From Pseudomonas sp. RGM2987 (GTDB lineage: Bacteria > Pseudomonadota > Gammaproteobacteria > Pseudomonadales > Pseudomonadaceae), in assembly GCF_022952855.1 (NCBI RefSeq), contig NZ_JALJDX010000209.1:1-64000 (forward strand): a DNA stretch of 64,000 nucleotides, read 5' to 3'. Shown in pieces: positions 1 to 8,923 of the stretch; within the stretch, counting starts at the first letter, position 1; each line of letters starts with the position of its first letter. A program made the translations under genes and the position numbers. The notes beneath the pieces were generated by a model. It was not told where the DNA came from. It was given only the letters and a program-made list of their open reading frames with translations, and made no database searches.

Positions 1-68
1 CCTCAAGACCGTGCTGGATATGGGACAATAGCCGCCACTTTCTGAGCCACCCCCGAATCGACCTGCCC

Positions 69-1094
69 ATGACCGCCCCCCGCACTCCCAAACCTGCCCG
101 CCAGAAGCCCAAGCCAGCCGCCGACACCAAGGCCGCCGCACCGCGTGAAAAGGCCAGCCTGCACCCACGCAACCGCCACCAGGGCCGTTATGACTTCCCG
201 GCGCTGATCAAGTCCACGCCCGAGCTGGCGAAGTTCGTGATCATCAACCCCTATGGCAAGGAAAGCATCGACTTTGCCAGCCCCGAGGCGGTGCGCGTGT
301 TCAACCGGGCGCTGCTCAAATCCTTCTATGGCATCGCCCATTGGGACATCCCGGCGGACTACCTGTGCCCGCCGGTGCCTGGCCGGGCGGACTATGTGCA
401 CTTTCTCGCCGACCTGCTCGCCAGTCAAAATGGTGGGGAAATCCCACGGGGGGCGGCGGTGAAGGTGCTGGACATCGGCACCGGGGCCAACTGCGTCTAT
501 CCGTTGATCGGCCATAGCGACTATCGCTGGCACTTCCTCGGTTCGGAGATCGATTCGGTGGCGATTGCCTCGGCCAAGGCCATTGTGCAATCCAACGGTT
601 TGAACAAGGTCATCGAGTTGCGCCAGCAAGCCAACCGCAAGCAGATCCTGCTGGGCCTGCTTGAGGCCAGCGAGCGGTTCGACCTGACGATGTGTAACCC
701 ACCGTTCCACGCCTCCCTGGAGGAAGCCACCCGCGGCAGCCAGCGCAAATGGCGTGCACTGGGCAAGGCCGATCCGAAACGCAAGCTGCCGGTGCTGAAC
801 TTTGGCGGTCAGGCCGCTGAGTTGTGGTGCGAAGGTGGGGAAGCCCGGTTCGTGACGCAACTGATCGGCGAAAGCGCGCAACTGGCCACGCAGGTGTTGT
901 GGTTCAGCACCCTGGTGTCGAAGGCCTCAAACCTGCCAGCGATCCAAACCGCACTGAAGAAGGCAGGCGCACTGCACAGCCAGGTAGTGGAAATGTCCCA
1001 GGGGCAGAAACAGAGCCGCTTCGTGGCCTGGACCTTCCAGACGGAGGCGCAGCAACAGGCCTGGCGCCAGATGCGCTGGGTCCGCAAGGATTGA
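69..1094 (+). CDS. rlmF: 23S rRNA (adenine-1618-N6)-methyltransferase RlmF
   Basis: SAM-dependent methyltransferase that makes m6A at position 1618 of 23S rRNA. The 341-residue product has a basic, Ala/Pro/Lys-rich N-terminal tail (about 1-35), the family start of the fold with [13 protein letters not shown] near residue 31, a glycine-rich SAM-binding motif ([14 protein letters not shown] near 134) and the N6-adenine methylase motif NPPFHAS near 211. The length fits pseudomonad RlmF, which is longer than the E. coli protein because of the tail. It stands alone, followed by a REP pair. The first ATG of the frame lies close to the window edge, so the promoter is probably mostly outside. Confidence 0.93.
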   Translation: MTAPRTPKPARQKPKPAADTKAAAPREKASLHPRNRHQGRYDFPALIKSTPELAKFVIINPYGKESIDFASPEAVRVFNRALLKSFYGIAHWDIPADYLCPPVPGRADYVHFLADLLASQNGGEIPRGAAVKVLDIGTGANCVYPLIGHSDYRWHFLGSEIDSVAIASAKAIVQSNGLNKVIELRQQANRKQILLGLLEASERFDLTMCNPPFHASLEEATRGSQRKWRALGKADPKRKLPVLNFGGQAAELWCEGGEARFVTQLIGESAQLATQVLWFSTLVSKASNLPAIQTALKKAGALHSQVVEMSQGQKQSRFVAWTFQTEAQQQAWRQMRWVRKD

Positions 1095-1114
1095 ATCGGC
1101 AGAGCGCTCACTCC

Positions 1115-1248
1115 TGTGGCGAGGGAGCTTGCTCCCGCTGGGCTGCACAGCAGCCCCAAGACCTGGCACCTCGGTGAATCAGGCAGACCAGATTCAGCCT
1201 GCCTTGGGGTCGCTGCGCAACCCAGCGGGAGCAAGCTCCCTCGCCACA
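1115..1248. repeat. REP pair, type A
   Basis: Two inverted copies of the REP core GAGGGAGCTTGCTCCC, each flanked by GTGGC and CGCTGG, separated by a spacer with its own pairing bases. It lies between rlmF and the convergent HU gene. Copies of the same type recur at 7975, 23525, 43525, 47078 and 50237. Confidence 0.9.
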
Positions 1249-1317
1249 AAAGCCTCGCTATGATGCTTTGGCAAAGGGATTTATCCCCTCGCCACAGGCC
1301 ACTTTATCCAAGGCAAT

Positions 1318-1356
1318 AAAAAACCGCGCCCGGATTGCTCCATGGCGCGGTTTTTT
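1318..1356. terminator. Rho-independent terminator after the HU gene
   Basis: The arms AACCGCGCC and GGCGCGGTT form a GC-rich stem bounded by an A-run on one side and a T-run on the other, so it can work in both directions. It lies 13 bases past the stop of the minus-strand HU gene. Confidence 0.85.
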
Positions 1357-1368
1357 ACTAAAGCAGTC

Positions 1369-1650
1369 TTACTTGTTGACCGCGTCGGTCAGGCCTTTGG
1401 CCACAACCAGCTTGATCACTTTCTTGGCAGCGATTTCGATGGCAGCGCCAGTCGAAGGGTTGCGGCCGGTACGGGCAGGACGCTCGGTGACTTTCAGCTT
1501 GCCGACGCCTGGCAGGGTGATTTCGCCACCATTTTCCAGCTGATCGGCAACGATTTGGCCCAGTTGGTCCAGCAGTGCACGCACGGTGGTTTTCGGCGCG
1601 TCTACAGCTTCAGCCAAATCAGCGATCAGTTGGTCTTTAGTAAGAGCCAT
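1369..1650 (-). CDS. hupN: HU-family nucleoid DNA-binding protein
   Basis: Small histone-like DNA-bending protein of 93 residues. The start at 1650 is chosen because MALTKDQLIADLAEAV matches the HU N-terminus and GGAAGG lies at the right distance upstream; the longer frame to 1797 has no HU character. The DNA-arm signature GRNPSTG is present near residue 63. Pseudomonads carry several HU genes. The placement divergent from ndpA fits the one called hupN in P. putida, which I infer from synteny memory, not from the protein alone. A strong terminator follows. Confidence 0.88.
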   Translation of the reverse strand: MALTKDQLIADLAEAVDAPKTTVRALLDQLGQIVADQLENGGEITLPGVGKLKVTERPARTGRNPSTGAAIEIAAKKVIKLVVAKGLTDAVNK

Positions 1651-2043
1651 GTAGTGTTCCTTCCCTATCAAATTCATGTGGATTGCAGAGTGCAGTGTCA
1701 GCCATCGAGCCAGATCGCGTGATCGGGCACCCTCGGCAATCACCGCGACGGATCGGGGTAATAGATGCCGAAAACCGGGTTTGGTTCGACCTGACAAATG
1801 CTGAATGCACGCTTAACGCAGTGACTTCGCGTAAGACCGGGCAAAACTAGCACAATGCCTTTGAAATATCCGCTTCCAGCTACCCATTTGGTCAGCTTTC
1901 TTGCGCTAAAACGGTAAAAAAATGCATATAGGGGGGCGGACGGGTCCGAAAGGGCCTTTGCCGGGTTCCAAAACCAGTGATTGCGGTACACTGGGCCTTT
2001 TTCGGGGAGCGCGCCCTCCTCTCTTTCATCAGCCGAGAAATCC
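1651..2043. other. Divergent promoter region between HU gene and ndpA
   Basis: About 390 bp without a gene. It must hold the promoters of both nucleoid-protein genes. A plausible sigma70 -10 box TACACT lies at 1987-1992 for ndpA, with a weak -35 about 15-16 bases upstream. A G-run (1931-1936) lies near the middle. No clear operator palindrome was seen. Confidence 0.5.
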
Positions 2044-3048
2044 ATGCCGATCCGTCATTGCATCGTCCACCTGATCGACAAAAAACCCGACGGCACCCCT
2101 GCTGTGCTCCATGCTCGCGACTCCGAACTGGCAGAGTCCACGGCCATCGAGAACATGCTCGCCGACCTCAACGAGAGCTACAACGCCAAACAAGGCAAGG
2201 CCTGGGGCTTTTTCCATGCCGAGTCCGGGGCGCATCCGTTCAGCGGCTGGCTGAAGGAATATCTGGAAGGCGGCAAGGACTTCACCGCCTTCAGTCGCGT
2301 GGCGGTGGAGCACCTGCAAAAACTGATGGAAGAGTCCAACCTGTCGGTGGGCGGCCACGTGCTGTTCGCGCATTATCAACAGGGCATGACCGACTACCTG
2401 GCGATCGCCTTGCTGCACCACAGCGAAGGCGTGGCGGTGACCGATGAGCTGGACGTGACCCCGTCCCGCCATCTGGACCTGGGCCAGCTGCACCTGGCGG
2501 CGCGGATCAACGTCTCGGAATGGCAGAACAATAAACAGTCCAAGCAGTACATTTCGTTCATCAAGGGCAAGAATGGCAAGAAGGTCTCGGAGTATTTCCG
2601 CGACTTCATCGGCTGCCAGGAAGGCGTCGACGGCCCCGGCGAGACCCGTACCCTGCTCAAGGCCTTCAGTGATTTCGTCGAAAGCGAAGACCTGCCCGAA
2701 GACGATGCCCGGGAAAAGACCAAGACCCTGGTGGATTACGCCAGCAGCCAGGCCAAGCTGGGCGAACCGATGGGGCTGGAAGAATTGTCCGAACTGATCG
2801 ACGAAGATCGCCCGAAAGCCTTCTACGATCACATCCGCAACAAGGATTACGGGCTGTCGCCAGAGATCCCGGCGGATAAACGCACCCTTAACCAGTTCCG
2901 TCGCTTCACCGGCCGCGCCGAAGGGTTGTCCATCAGCTTCGAAGCACACTTGCTCGGCTCCAAGATCGAGTACGACGAAGAAGCTGGCACGTTGATCATC
3001 AAGGGCTTGCCGACTTCGCTGACTGATCAGCTCAAGCGGCGCAATTGA
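2044..3048 (+). CDS. ndpA: Nucleoid-associated protein NdpA/YejK
   Basis: Nucleoid-associated protein of the YejK/NdpA family, 334 residues, about the family length (E. coli YejK is 335). The start [14 protein letters not shown] at 2044 is the conserved family N-terminus; the 21 codons upstream in frame look non-coding. The family binds double-stranded DNA, and no enzymatic motif is evident. The stop codon overlaps the start of the glutaredoxin-like gene by one base (TGATG), so the two are co-translated. Its divergent neighbour is the HU gene, giving two nucleoid proteins that share a control region. Confidence 0.93.
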   Translation: MPIRHCIVHLIDKKPDGTPAVLHARDSELAESTAIENMLADLNESYNAKQGKAWGFFHAESGAHPFSGWLKEYLEGGKDFTAFSRVAVEHLQKLMEESNLSVGGHVLFAHYQQGMTDYLAIALLHHSEGVAVTDELDVTPSRHLDLGQLHLAARINVSEWQNNKQSKQYISFIKGKNGKKVSEYFRDFIGCQEGVDGPGETRTLLKAFSDFVESEDLPEDDAREKTKTLVDYASSQAKLGEPMGLEELSELIDEDRPKAFYDHIRNKDYGLSPEIPADKRTLNQFRRFTGRAEGLSISFEAHLLGSKIEYDEEAGTLIIKGLPTSLTDQLKRRN

Positions 3049-3398
3049 TGTTCGGCGGGGTCCTGAAGAAGTTTCTGCTGATCCTGCTGGTCGTGGTGGC
3101 GTACCAGAACTGGGGCAAGGTCGAGCGGCTGTTCAACCCCTCGCAGATGGTTTCGCAGCAGATTCGCAGCAACGCCCGCGTCGTGCTGTACGCCACCGAC
3201 TGGTGCGGCTACTGCAAGGCGACCCGACGGTTCCTCGATGAGAAAGGCGTGCCGTTTCGCGAGTTCGATATCGAGAAGGACCCTGAGGCGCGCAAGGCTT
3301 ATGAAGCCTTGGGCGGGCGCGGGATTCCGATCCTGGACGTGAATGGCACGTTGATTCGTGGGTATGAGCCTGAAGGCATTCTCAAGGCGTTGAAGTAG
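3048..3398 (+). CDS. Membrane-anchored glutaredoxin-family protein
   Basis: A 116-residue protein with one N-terminal hydrophobic segment (about 5-19, KKFLLILLVVVAYQ) followed by a glutaredoxin fold. The redox motif CGYC lies at 53-56 and the cis-Pro loop GGRGIPILDV near 90, so both hallmarks of an active thiol-disulfide oxidoreductase are present. The anchor would place the domain at the inner membrane; topology is inferred. The gene starts on the A of the ndpA stop codon. The substrate is unknown. Confidence 0.85.
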   Translation: MFGGVLKKFLLILLVVVAYQNWGKVERLFNPSQMVSQQIRSNARVVLYATDWCGYCKATRRFLDEKGVPFREFDIEKDPEARKAYEALGGRGIPILDVNGTLIRGYEPEGILKALK

Positions 3399-3436
3399 TC
3401 GGACTCGTTGGGATGATGGCGTGTCGACTGGGCCGC

Positions 3437-3504
3437 CTTCGCGAGCAAGCCCGCTCCCACAGGGTTGCACCCAATTCAGTGTGGGAGCGGGCTTGCTCGC
3501 GAAG
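3437..3504. repeat. REP pair, type B
   Basis: Two inverted copies of the core GAGCGGGCTTGCTCGCG with GTGGG and AAG edges, separated by about 17 bases. This second REP type recurs at 18012, 19038, 20443, 29485, 36673, 40341, 43587, 43731, 48688 and 58683. Confidence 0.9.
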
Positions 3505-3545
3505 ACGGCTTCACATTCAAAAAAGATACTTGAGGCTGCCCTCGA

Positions 3546-4481
3546 TCAGCACGCCTCGATACGAAACCCAAGCCGCGGAAAGTGCACATGCAGCACCCCG
3601 CCGCGTGCGTCCTCGCGGCGCAGGATCAGTTCTTCACGCCCGGCAAACAACAATTCCCCGGCCACCGGATCGACACCGTAGTCGGTCGCGCTAATACTCA
3701 CCTGCTGCCCCTGGGCAAAGCCGTTTGGCTCGTCGAACGCCTCGTCCGGCAAGGCTGCGGGCGTGGCACTGTGCGCCACTTCCAGGGCTTCTTCGGCGTT
3801 CATCGCGCTCGACGCGCCATGGCCGAACCCCAGCACCCGACCCAACCAGGCCGAAACAGCCGGATACGCGTCCACCAGGGGGGAGGTGACAGGCGTGCCC
3901 TTGAGAAACCACAGCGGGTGCGCCATGGCAAAGTCGGCAATCGACGGATCGCCCAATAGAAAGTCGCCCTCCTCGCGCTGCAGTTGCTGCTCAAGACGAG
4001 CCATCATCGTTGGCCATTGATGCCTGGCCTGCTCAGCCGACAACCGCGTTGCGCTGCCGCCACTGAACAATCCGGCGCGGTCAGCGATAAACGCCTTGAC
4101 CGCCTCGGGCGGCAGCTTGGCGAAGCGCACGGCCATGGACTCGGGCTGGAACACCAGGCTCACCGCATGCTGGAACACCACGGAATCGGCCCAGGCCGCA
4201 AAGGAGGCCGCGAGCATCTCCCGACCTTCGGGGAATAGTGCCGGGGAGGCTTTTTCCTGCTCCAATCGGCGGGCAATCAGCGACGTATCGCAATAGATGT
4301 CCGCACCGACCTGCAACACCGGCGTCTTGCGGTAGCCGCCGGTCAACGCCGTCAGGTCGGGCTTGGGCATCATTGGCGGGATGTTTACCGAACGCCAGGA
4401 CAGGCCTTTGAAACCCAGCAACAGGCGGGCTTTCTCGGCGAAGGGGGACGTTGGGTAATGATGCAGAATCAGTTCTGACAT
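3546..4481 (-). CDS. Glutathione S-transferase family protein
   Basis: A 311-residue protein that opens with a GST thioredoxin-like domain: MSELILHHYPTSPFAEKARLLL (a Ser in the usual catalytic stretch), then KTPVLQ with the cis-Pro, then the glutathione-contact region DTSLIARRLEQ. An all-helical GST C-domain follows to about residue 215 (DFLLGDPSIADFAMAHPLWF). The last 90 residues are an added C-terminal region longer than in common bacterial GSTs. The start at 4481 is set by homology of the N-terminus; the frame upstream is not GST-like. Substrate unknown. Confidence 0.85.
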   Translation of the reverse strand: MSELILHHYPTSPFAEKARLLLGFKGLSWRSVNIPPMMPKPDLTALTGGYRKTPVLQVGADIYCDTSLIARRLEQEKASPALFPEGREMLAASFAAWADSVVFQHAVSLVFQPESMAVRFAKLPPEAVKAFIADRAGLFSGGSATRLSAEQARHQWPTMMARLEQQLQREEGDFLLGDPSIADFAMAHPLWFLKGTPVTSPLVDAYPAVSAWLGRVLGFGHGASSAMNAEEALEVAHSATPAALPDEAFDEPNGFAQGQQVSISATDYGVDPVAGELLFAGREELILRREDARGGVLHVHFPRLGFRIEAC

Positions 4482-4561
4482 GGGATCGGCCGCTGCAGGA
4501 ATGAAGTCTTGCAGCTTAGCGCGCCCCCCATGGACTAGCCTACCCGCATGATGAGGGTGTA

Positions 4562-4885
4562 TCAGCGCGACTGATGAGGCGCCGGCGCGCTCGCCACCAG
4601 GCATTCCTTGGCGCTTTTCCTGAGCTTCTTGATCAGCCGTTCCTGGCGAAGGGCTTCGCCCTTGTCGCGACAGGCCTCGGTATACACCAGCGCCACGGCT
4701 GGGCTGGATAGAAAGAAGCGAGCGCCTTTGCCACTCTGATGCTTGGCGAAGCGCCGCACTGGGTCATCGCTGATGCCGCAGTACAGCGAGCCGTTGGCGG
4801 CCCGCACCAGGTAGACGAACCAAGGCTTGCCCGGTTCGGCTGGGTTTTGGGCAGGCAGTTCGGAAGGTTCGTGAGTGGTCGTCAC
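4562..4885 (-). CDS. GIY-YIG nuclease-domain protein
   Basis: Small UPF0213/YhbQ-type protein with a single GIY-YIG domain. The motif appears as [16 protein letters not shown] about 23 residues in, followed by the conserved Arg/His region [18 protein letters not shown] chose the GTG at 4885 (107 residues), which starts shortly before the domain; upstream codons in this frame overlap the next gene in a different frame and have low plausibility. An ATG lies only far upstream at 5116. The cellular role is not established for the family. Confidence 0.82.
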   Translation of the reverse strand: MTTTHEPSELPAQNPAEPGKPWFVYLVRAANGSLYCGISDDPVRRFAKHQSGKGARFFLSSPAVALVYTEACRDKGEALRQERLIKKLRKSAKECLVASAPAPHQSR

Positions 4886-4925
4886 AAGCGGGTCAACAGA
4901 TGCGCAGAAACAAGCCGCGATCTTA

Positions 4926-5396
4926 TCAGCGACTGGCCTGGAATGCCCGCAGCCCTTTGAGCGCCTGGGCCCGCACGGCGTTGCGCACCAGCGGCGTCCA
5001 GCCCAGCAGCAGGCCCTTGGTGCCCAATGCCTGACGCGACCAGCGCCACAGGTCGAAGCTGTCGTGGTGCTCGCAGATCTTGCCGTCGCGAAAAACGAAG
5101 CGCGCCTGGATGTCATTGATCACGACGTTGCCGGTCTGGCTGAACAGGTAGGTGGCGACCCAGTGTGCGCCGCCGGTACGCTCGTCACTGCGCACGTTAT
5201 CGAAGGTCAGGGAGAAATCCTTGGCCCGCGTGGTGAGCATGCGCCACATGTCGCCGGCATCGCGGCCACGTAGTTCACCGAACGCCGGGTCGCTGAACAC
5301 CACGTCAGCGGTGTAGCAGTCACTCATGGCTTCGGCGTCCAGTCGCTGGAAGGCCTGGTAGAAACGGGTGATCAGGGCGTTGTGGGCATCGCTCAT
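4926..5396 (-). CDS. NTF2-like (SnoaL-fold) protein
   Basis: A 156-residue protein whose first 120 residues read as an NTF2-like cone fold: an N-terminal helix ([21 protein letters not shown]), then [21 protein letters not shown], and a closing strand region ([20 protein letters not shown]). This fold is used by polyketide cyclases, isomerases and binding proteins, so no reaction can be assigned. It is transcribed in the same direction as the GIY-YIG gene, 40 bases upstream of it. Confidence 0.8.
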   Translation of the reverse strand: MSDAHNALITRFYQAFQRLDAEAMSDCYTADVVFSDPAFGELRGRDAGDMWRMLTTRAKDFSLTFDNVRSDERTGGAHWVATYLFSQTGNVVINDIQARFVFRDGKICEHHDSFDLWRWSRQALGTKGLLLGWTPLVRNAVRAQALKGLRAFQASR

Positions 5397-5482
5397 GGGC
5401 AGGCTCCGGAATCATTTCAGTAAGGCTGCACGATAATCTGCCGCCGCGCGGAAGACTATCGTCATTCGCCATGAAAATGATA

Positions 5483-6811
5483 TCAGCGAAGCGGCTCGAC
5501 TCTTTCGCTGCTGACGCCCACGTACAACGCCCGGCCTGCGCCGAGGCCAGCGATGATCGCACCCAGGCCGATCAGGCCGAAGATCCAGCCCAGGGCATTC
5601 CAGCCACCAGTCAGATCGTGGACCACCCCCACCGCGAACGGCCCGAGCGACGCCAGTGTGTAACCGAAGCCTTGGGCCATGCTGGACAGGTTCGCCGCCA
5701 CATGGGCATCGCGCGAGCGCAACACGATCAGTGTCAACGCCAGGCTGAAGGTCGCGCCCTGCCCCAGGCCCAACAGGATGGCCCAGCCCCAAAGGCCATC
5801 GATGGGCGCATAGAGGCAACCGAACAAACCACCCAGGGTCATGAGCATGACGATCACGATGGCCGGCCGCTGGTCCTTGCCGCGGGTCGCCAGCCAAGGG
5901 GCAGTAAGAGAGCTGACCAGTTGCACGATGACCGAGCCGGACAGCACCAGTCCGGCCTCGGTCGGGCTCAGACCACGACCGATCAGGATCGAGGGCAGCC
6001 AGCCGAAGACGATATAGGCCAGGGACGATTGCAGCCCCATGTACAAAGTCACTTGCCAGGCCAAGGGATCGCGCAGCAAGCCACGGACCCTGTATGCCAC
6101 CTGATGGGCCCCATGCTTTTGGCCCACCTGCGGCAACCAGAACACCGCCGCCAGCAGCGCCGGGACCATCCAGAAACCCAGCCCCAGGGTCCAGTCGTCG
6201 CCCAACTGTTCGCTCAATGGCACCGTTGCCCCCGCAGCCATCGCCGCCCCCAGGCACAGGGCCATGGTGTAGACACCGGTCATGGCTCCGGCCTGCTTGG
6301 CGAAGTCACGCTTGACGATCCCCGGTAACAGTACGCCGATCACGCCGATGCTCGCACCGGCCAGGATACTGCCGGCGAACAGCCCGACCTGACCGAACGA
6401 GCTACGCAAGACGATCCCACCGGCCAGGGTCAGCAGGATCCCCAACACCACCCGCTCAGCCCCGAAGCGCCGCGCCAGCACTGGCGCCAGCGGCGCGAAC
6501 AGCCCCAGGCACAGCACCGGCAGCGTGGTCAGCAGACCGGCCTGGGCGGCTGACAGCCCAAGACTCCTGGACACTTCGCTGAGCAGCGGCGCCATGCTCG
6601 ACAATGCCGGACGCAGGTTCAGCGCCACGAGGATCAGCCCAAGCAGCAGCAACCATGGCCGGCGCACCAGCGGGTGGCTCTGTTGGGCCTGCTCGTCGTC
6701 GACTTCGGCATCGATCAGCAGTTCTTCAAGGTCGCCGGCGCGTTGCGGCGCGGCCTGGGCAATAGGGTCAAGCGAATCGCGGGACATGGAAAGCTCTGGA
6801 TCAGGGTTCAT
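5483..6811 (-). CDS. MFS transporter, CynX/NimT family
   Basis: Major-facilitator protein of 442 residues with a 48-residue acidic cytoplasmic N-terminus and then 12 predicted membrane segments starting RPWLLLLGLILVALNLRPALSS. The LNLRPALSSMAPLL stretch in TM1 is typical of the CynX/NimT branch (cyanate and 2-nitroimidazole transporters). The start could be at 6811 or at the ATG at 6787; neither has a strong ribosome site. The substrate cannot be read from sequence. Confidence 0.85.
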   Translation of the reverse strand: MNPDPELSMSRDSLDPIAQAAPQRAGDLEELLIDAEVDDEQAQQSHPLVRRPWLLLLGLILVALNLRPALSSMAPLLSEVSRSLGLSAAQAGLLTTLPVLCLGLFAPLAPVLARRFGAERVVLGILLTLAGGIVLRSSFGQVGLFAGSILAGASIGVIGVLLPGIVKRDFAKQAGAMTGVYTMALCLGAAMAAGATVPLSEQLGDDWTLGLGFWMVPALLAAVFWLPQVGQKHGAHQVAYRVRGLLRDPLAWQVTLYMGLQSSLAYIVFGWLPSILIGRGLSPTEAGLVLSGSVIVQLVSSLTAPWLATRGKDQRPAIVIVMLMTLGGLFGCLYAPIDGLWGWAILLGLGQGATFSLALTLIVLRSRDAHVAANLSSMAQGFGYTLASLGPFAVGVVHDLTGGWNALGWIFGLIGLGAIIAGLGAGRALYVGVSSERVEPLR

Positions 6812-7114
6812 TGATCAACCATCAGCAGCGGGCTTGACCCGTTGCGGATCAAGTCGGACACGGATTGATGACGAGGGATGATGCTGAGGCGTCGGTCGCG
6901 ATTGCGCACCGATCGCGCTGGAAAAATAGCGGTACAGCACGCTGAGTGCCGGTCGGGCGGCGGTGAAATCACAATCCGAATTTTCTGACATGTTAGTCAG
7001 CTTCATGTAGGACGGCAACCGCCTACGGTCAATGGGAGGCAAACGAAGCAACATTTTCGATTGGTCAAAATTACCCTATAAGGGTAGTTTTAGCGACAGG
7101 GTTAAAAGCTTCTT
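6812..7114. other. Intergenic region, MFS gene to mqsR
   Basis: About 300 bp between divergent genes. The right end holds the mqsRA promoter and operator. The rest shows no coding potential or strong hairpin, and must include the promoter of the MFS gene. Confidence 0.5.
7069..7083. promoter_or_regulatory. Putative MqsA operator
   Basis: Perfect inverted repeat TACCCT-ATA-AGGGTA, 32 bases before the mqsR start. It has the same layout as the E. coli mqsRA operator, which has two short arms (AACCT/AGGTT) three bases apart and is bound by the helix-turn-helix of MqsA. It overlaps the likely promoter, consistent with autorepression. Confidence 0.8.
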
Positions 7115-7426
7115 ATGGACAAGAACACACCTCACTACGATCTGGCGGTGATCCAGGCAGATGTCCGGCGGCTCAAAGGAAACGCGTTCACCAGCACCGC
7201 CAAAAATACCGCATGGGCGCTTGGCTTGACGCTCGTCGACATGCAGGCGGTGGTGGCCGGGCTCCAGCGCAGCCAGTTCTACAAGTCGATGACGACCTAT
7301 GACGATCATCGGATCTGGCACGACGTCTATCACCTGCACTCACATGATTTGCAGCTTTACATCAAGGTGACGTATCGCCCGAGCGGCGGCCCACCGGTGA
7401 TTTCCTTCAAGGAGAAGAACGCATGA
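7115..7426 (+). CDS. mqsR: mRNA interferase toxin MqsR
   Basis: Type II toxin of the MqsR family, an RNase with a RelE-like fold that cuts mRNA at GC-rich triplets. The 103-residue product carries the signature FYKSMTTYDDH at 55-65 and the closing ISFKEK. By alignment to E. coli MqsR the active-site Lys56 and Tyr81 correspond to K57 and Y82, but Gln68 is His69 here. The toxin gene comes first and overlaps the antitoxin by 4 bases, the usual mqsRA order, which is reversed from most toxin-antitoxin pairs. Confidence 0.93.
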   Translation: MDKNTPHYDLAVIQADVRRLKGNAFTSTAKNTAWALGLTLVDMQAVVAGLQRSQFYKSMTTYDDHRIWHDVYHLHSHDLQLYIKVTYRPSGGPPVISFKEKNA

Positions 7427-7905
7427 AAACCCAGCAGTGTTTCAGCTGTGGTGCCCCTCAGGGCATGTCGCATTTCGAAGGCCGTGGCGAAACCCTGGCC
7501 ATCAAGGGACTGGAACGTCGAGTCGACGATTTGTCTGGCTGGGAGTGCCAGATGTGCGGGGAAGTCGAGTACGACGCCGACTGTTCGCAACGTCATGACC
7601 GCGTGGGCGATGAACTGGTCAATGCCGCCAGGAAGATGATCGGCGAAGAGTTGAAACGCGTTCGCCGCAAACTGCATCTGTCGCAAAAGGAGGCGGTGGC
7701 GCTGTTGTCCGGCGGCGGTCACAACGCGTTTTCCCGTTATGAGCGCGGTGAGGTACTGCCACCCAAGGCATTGATGCTGCTGATGCGCCTGCTCGACCGC
7801 TACCCGCATCTGCTCGCCGATGCGAAGACATTGGCGGAAGACGCCGACTTGAGGCAATTCAAGACGACGGTACACAAGGAGCACGAAACCCTCACGGCTT
7901 CCTGA
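7423..7905 (+). CDS. mqsA: MqsA antitoxin
   Basis: Antitoxin with a zinc-binding N-domain and a Cro-type helix-turn-helix C-domain. Four zinc cysteines are present at 6, 9, 42 and 45 (CFSC and CQMC). The DNA-reading stretch GGGHNAFSRYERGE (97-110) keeps the Asn and Arg that contact the operator in E. coli MqsA. At 160 residues it is about 30 longer than E. coli MqsA, with a C-terminal extension after residue 125 of unknown role. It likely represses its own operon through the 7069-7083 palindrome and may act on other genes. Confidence 0.92.
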   Translation: MKTQQCFSCGAPQGMSHFEGRGETLAIKGLERRVDDLSGWECQMCGEVEYDADCSQRHDRVGDELVNAARKMIGEELKRVRRKLHLSQKEAVALLSGGGHNAFSRYERGEVLPPKALMLLMRLLDRYPHLLADAKTLAEDADLRQFKTTVHKEHETLTAS

Positions 7906-7943
7906 GCATCGCCACACAAAAAATAAACCCGGAACAACGTCCC

Positions 7944-8110
7944 AATACCGTTCACTTAAGGACGTCACCGCCCCGTGGCGAGGGAGCTTGCTCCCGCTGG
8001 AGCGCGCAGCGGTCCCAAGCTTTTGAGGCTGCTACGCCCGAACGCGGAGCGGCCCAGCGGGAGCAAGCTCCCTCGCCACGACAAGTGATAAACCTTAAGT
8101 GAACAGCATT
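7944..8110. repeat. Long inverted repeat enclosing a REP pair
   Basis: The arms GTTCACTTAAGG (7950-7961) and CCTTAAGTGAAC (8093-8104) are perfect complements and continue outward to 18 bases with two mismatches (7944-7961, 8093-8110). They enclose the type A REP pair at 7975-8080. The unit lies between the convergent mqsA and aapP genes. Confidence 0.85.
7975..8080. repeat. REP pair, type A
   Basis: Two inverted GAGGGAGCTTGCTCCC cores with a spacer of about 55 bases. It is nested inside the longer inverted repeat at 7944-8110. Confidence 0.9.
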
Positions 8111-8148
8111 AGAAACAGCGTCCGGGTTTACTCACTGTTCAAAGTCGA

Positions 8149-8913
8149 TCAATGCAGGATCTGGCTCAGGAACAGCTTGGTGCGGTCGTTCTGCGGATTG
8201 TCGAAGAAGTCGTTCGGCGCGGCCTGTTCGACGATTTCACCCTTGTCCATGAAGATCACGCGGTTGGCCACAGTCCGAGCGAAGCCCATTTCGTGGGTCA
8301 CGCACAACATGGTCATGCCGTCTTCGGCCAGACCGATCATGGTGTCGAGTACTTCCTTCACCATTTCCGGGTCGAGTGCCGAGGTCGGTTCATCGAACAG
8401 CATGATCTTCGGCTTCATGCACAGGGCACGGGCGATGGCCACACGCTGTTGCTGACCGCCGGAGAGCTGGCCCGGGTATTTGTGCGCCTGCTCCGGAATG
8501 CGTACGCGCTCCAGGTAGTGCATGGCAATTTCCTCGGCCTTGCGCTTGGGCATCTTGCGTACCCACATCGGCGCCAGGGTGCAGTTCTGCAGGATGGTCA
8601 GGTGCGGGAAAAGGTTGAAGTGCTGGAACACCATGCCGACTTCACGGCGGATCGCTTCGATCTGCTTGAGGTCGTTGGTCAGTTCCACGCCATCTACCAC
8701 GATGCGGCCCTGCTGGTGCTCTTCCAGACGGTTGAGGCAGCGGATGGTGGTGGACTTGCCGGAACCCGACGGGCCGCACAACACGATGCGCTCGCCCTGC
8801 TTGACGTTCAGGTTGATGTCTTTCAACACGTGGAACTGGCCGTACCACTTGTTGACGCCCTGCATCTGAATAATGCCTTCAGGGCTCACAGGCTTTTTGA
8901 TTGCTTCACTCAT
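8149..8913 (-). CDS. aapP: General amino-acid ABC transporter, ATP-binding protein AapP
   Basis: ATPase subunit of a polar-amino-acid ABC importer, 254 residues. Walker [10 protein letters not shown] is at 47-55, the signature LSGGQQQ near 155, and Walker [14 protein letters not shown] just after. The usual switch His is in CVTHEMGFA. It is the last gene of an aapJ-Q-M-P operon transcribed on the minus strand, 10 bases after aapM. The family imports a broad range of L-amino acids (Aap in Rhizobium, Bzt in Rhodobacter). Confidence 0.92.
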   Translation of the reverse strand: MSEAIKKPVSPEGIIQMQGVNKWYGQFHVLKDINLNVKQGERIVLCGPSGSGKSTTIRCLNRLEEHQQGRIVVDGVELTNDLKQIEAIRREVGMVFQHFNLFPHLTILQNCTLAPMWVRKMPKRKAEEIAMHYLERVRIPEQAHKYPGQLSGGQQQRVAIARALCMKPKIMLFDEPTSALDPEMVKEVLDTMIGLAEDGMTMLCVTHEMGFARTVANRVIFMDKGEIVEQAAPNDFFDNPQNDRTKLFLSQILH

Positions 8914-8923
8914 GAGTCAACTC

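Noticed and set aside
3..881. Long minus-strand frame over rlmF
   Set aside because: Antisense to a well-recognised methyltransferase gene; no domain, and composition typical of the opposite strand of GC-rich coding DNA.
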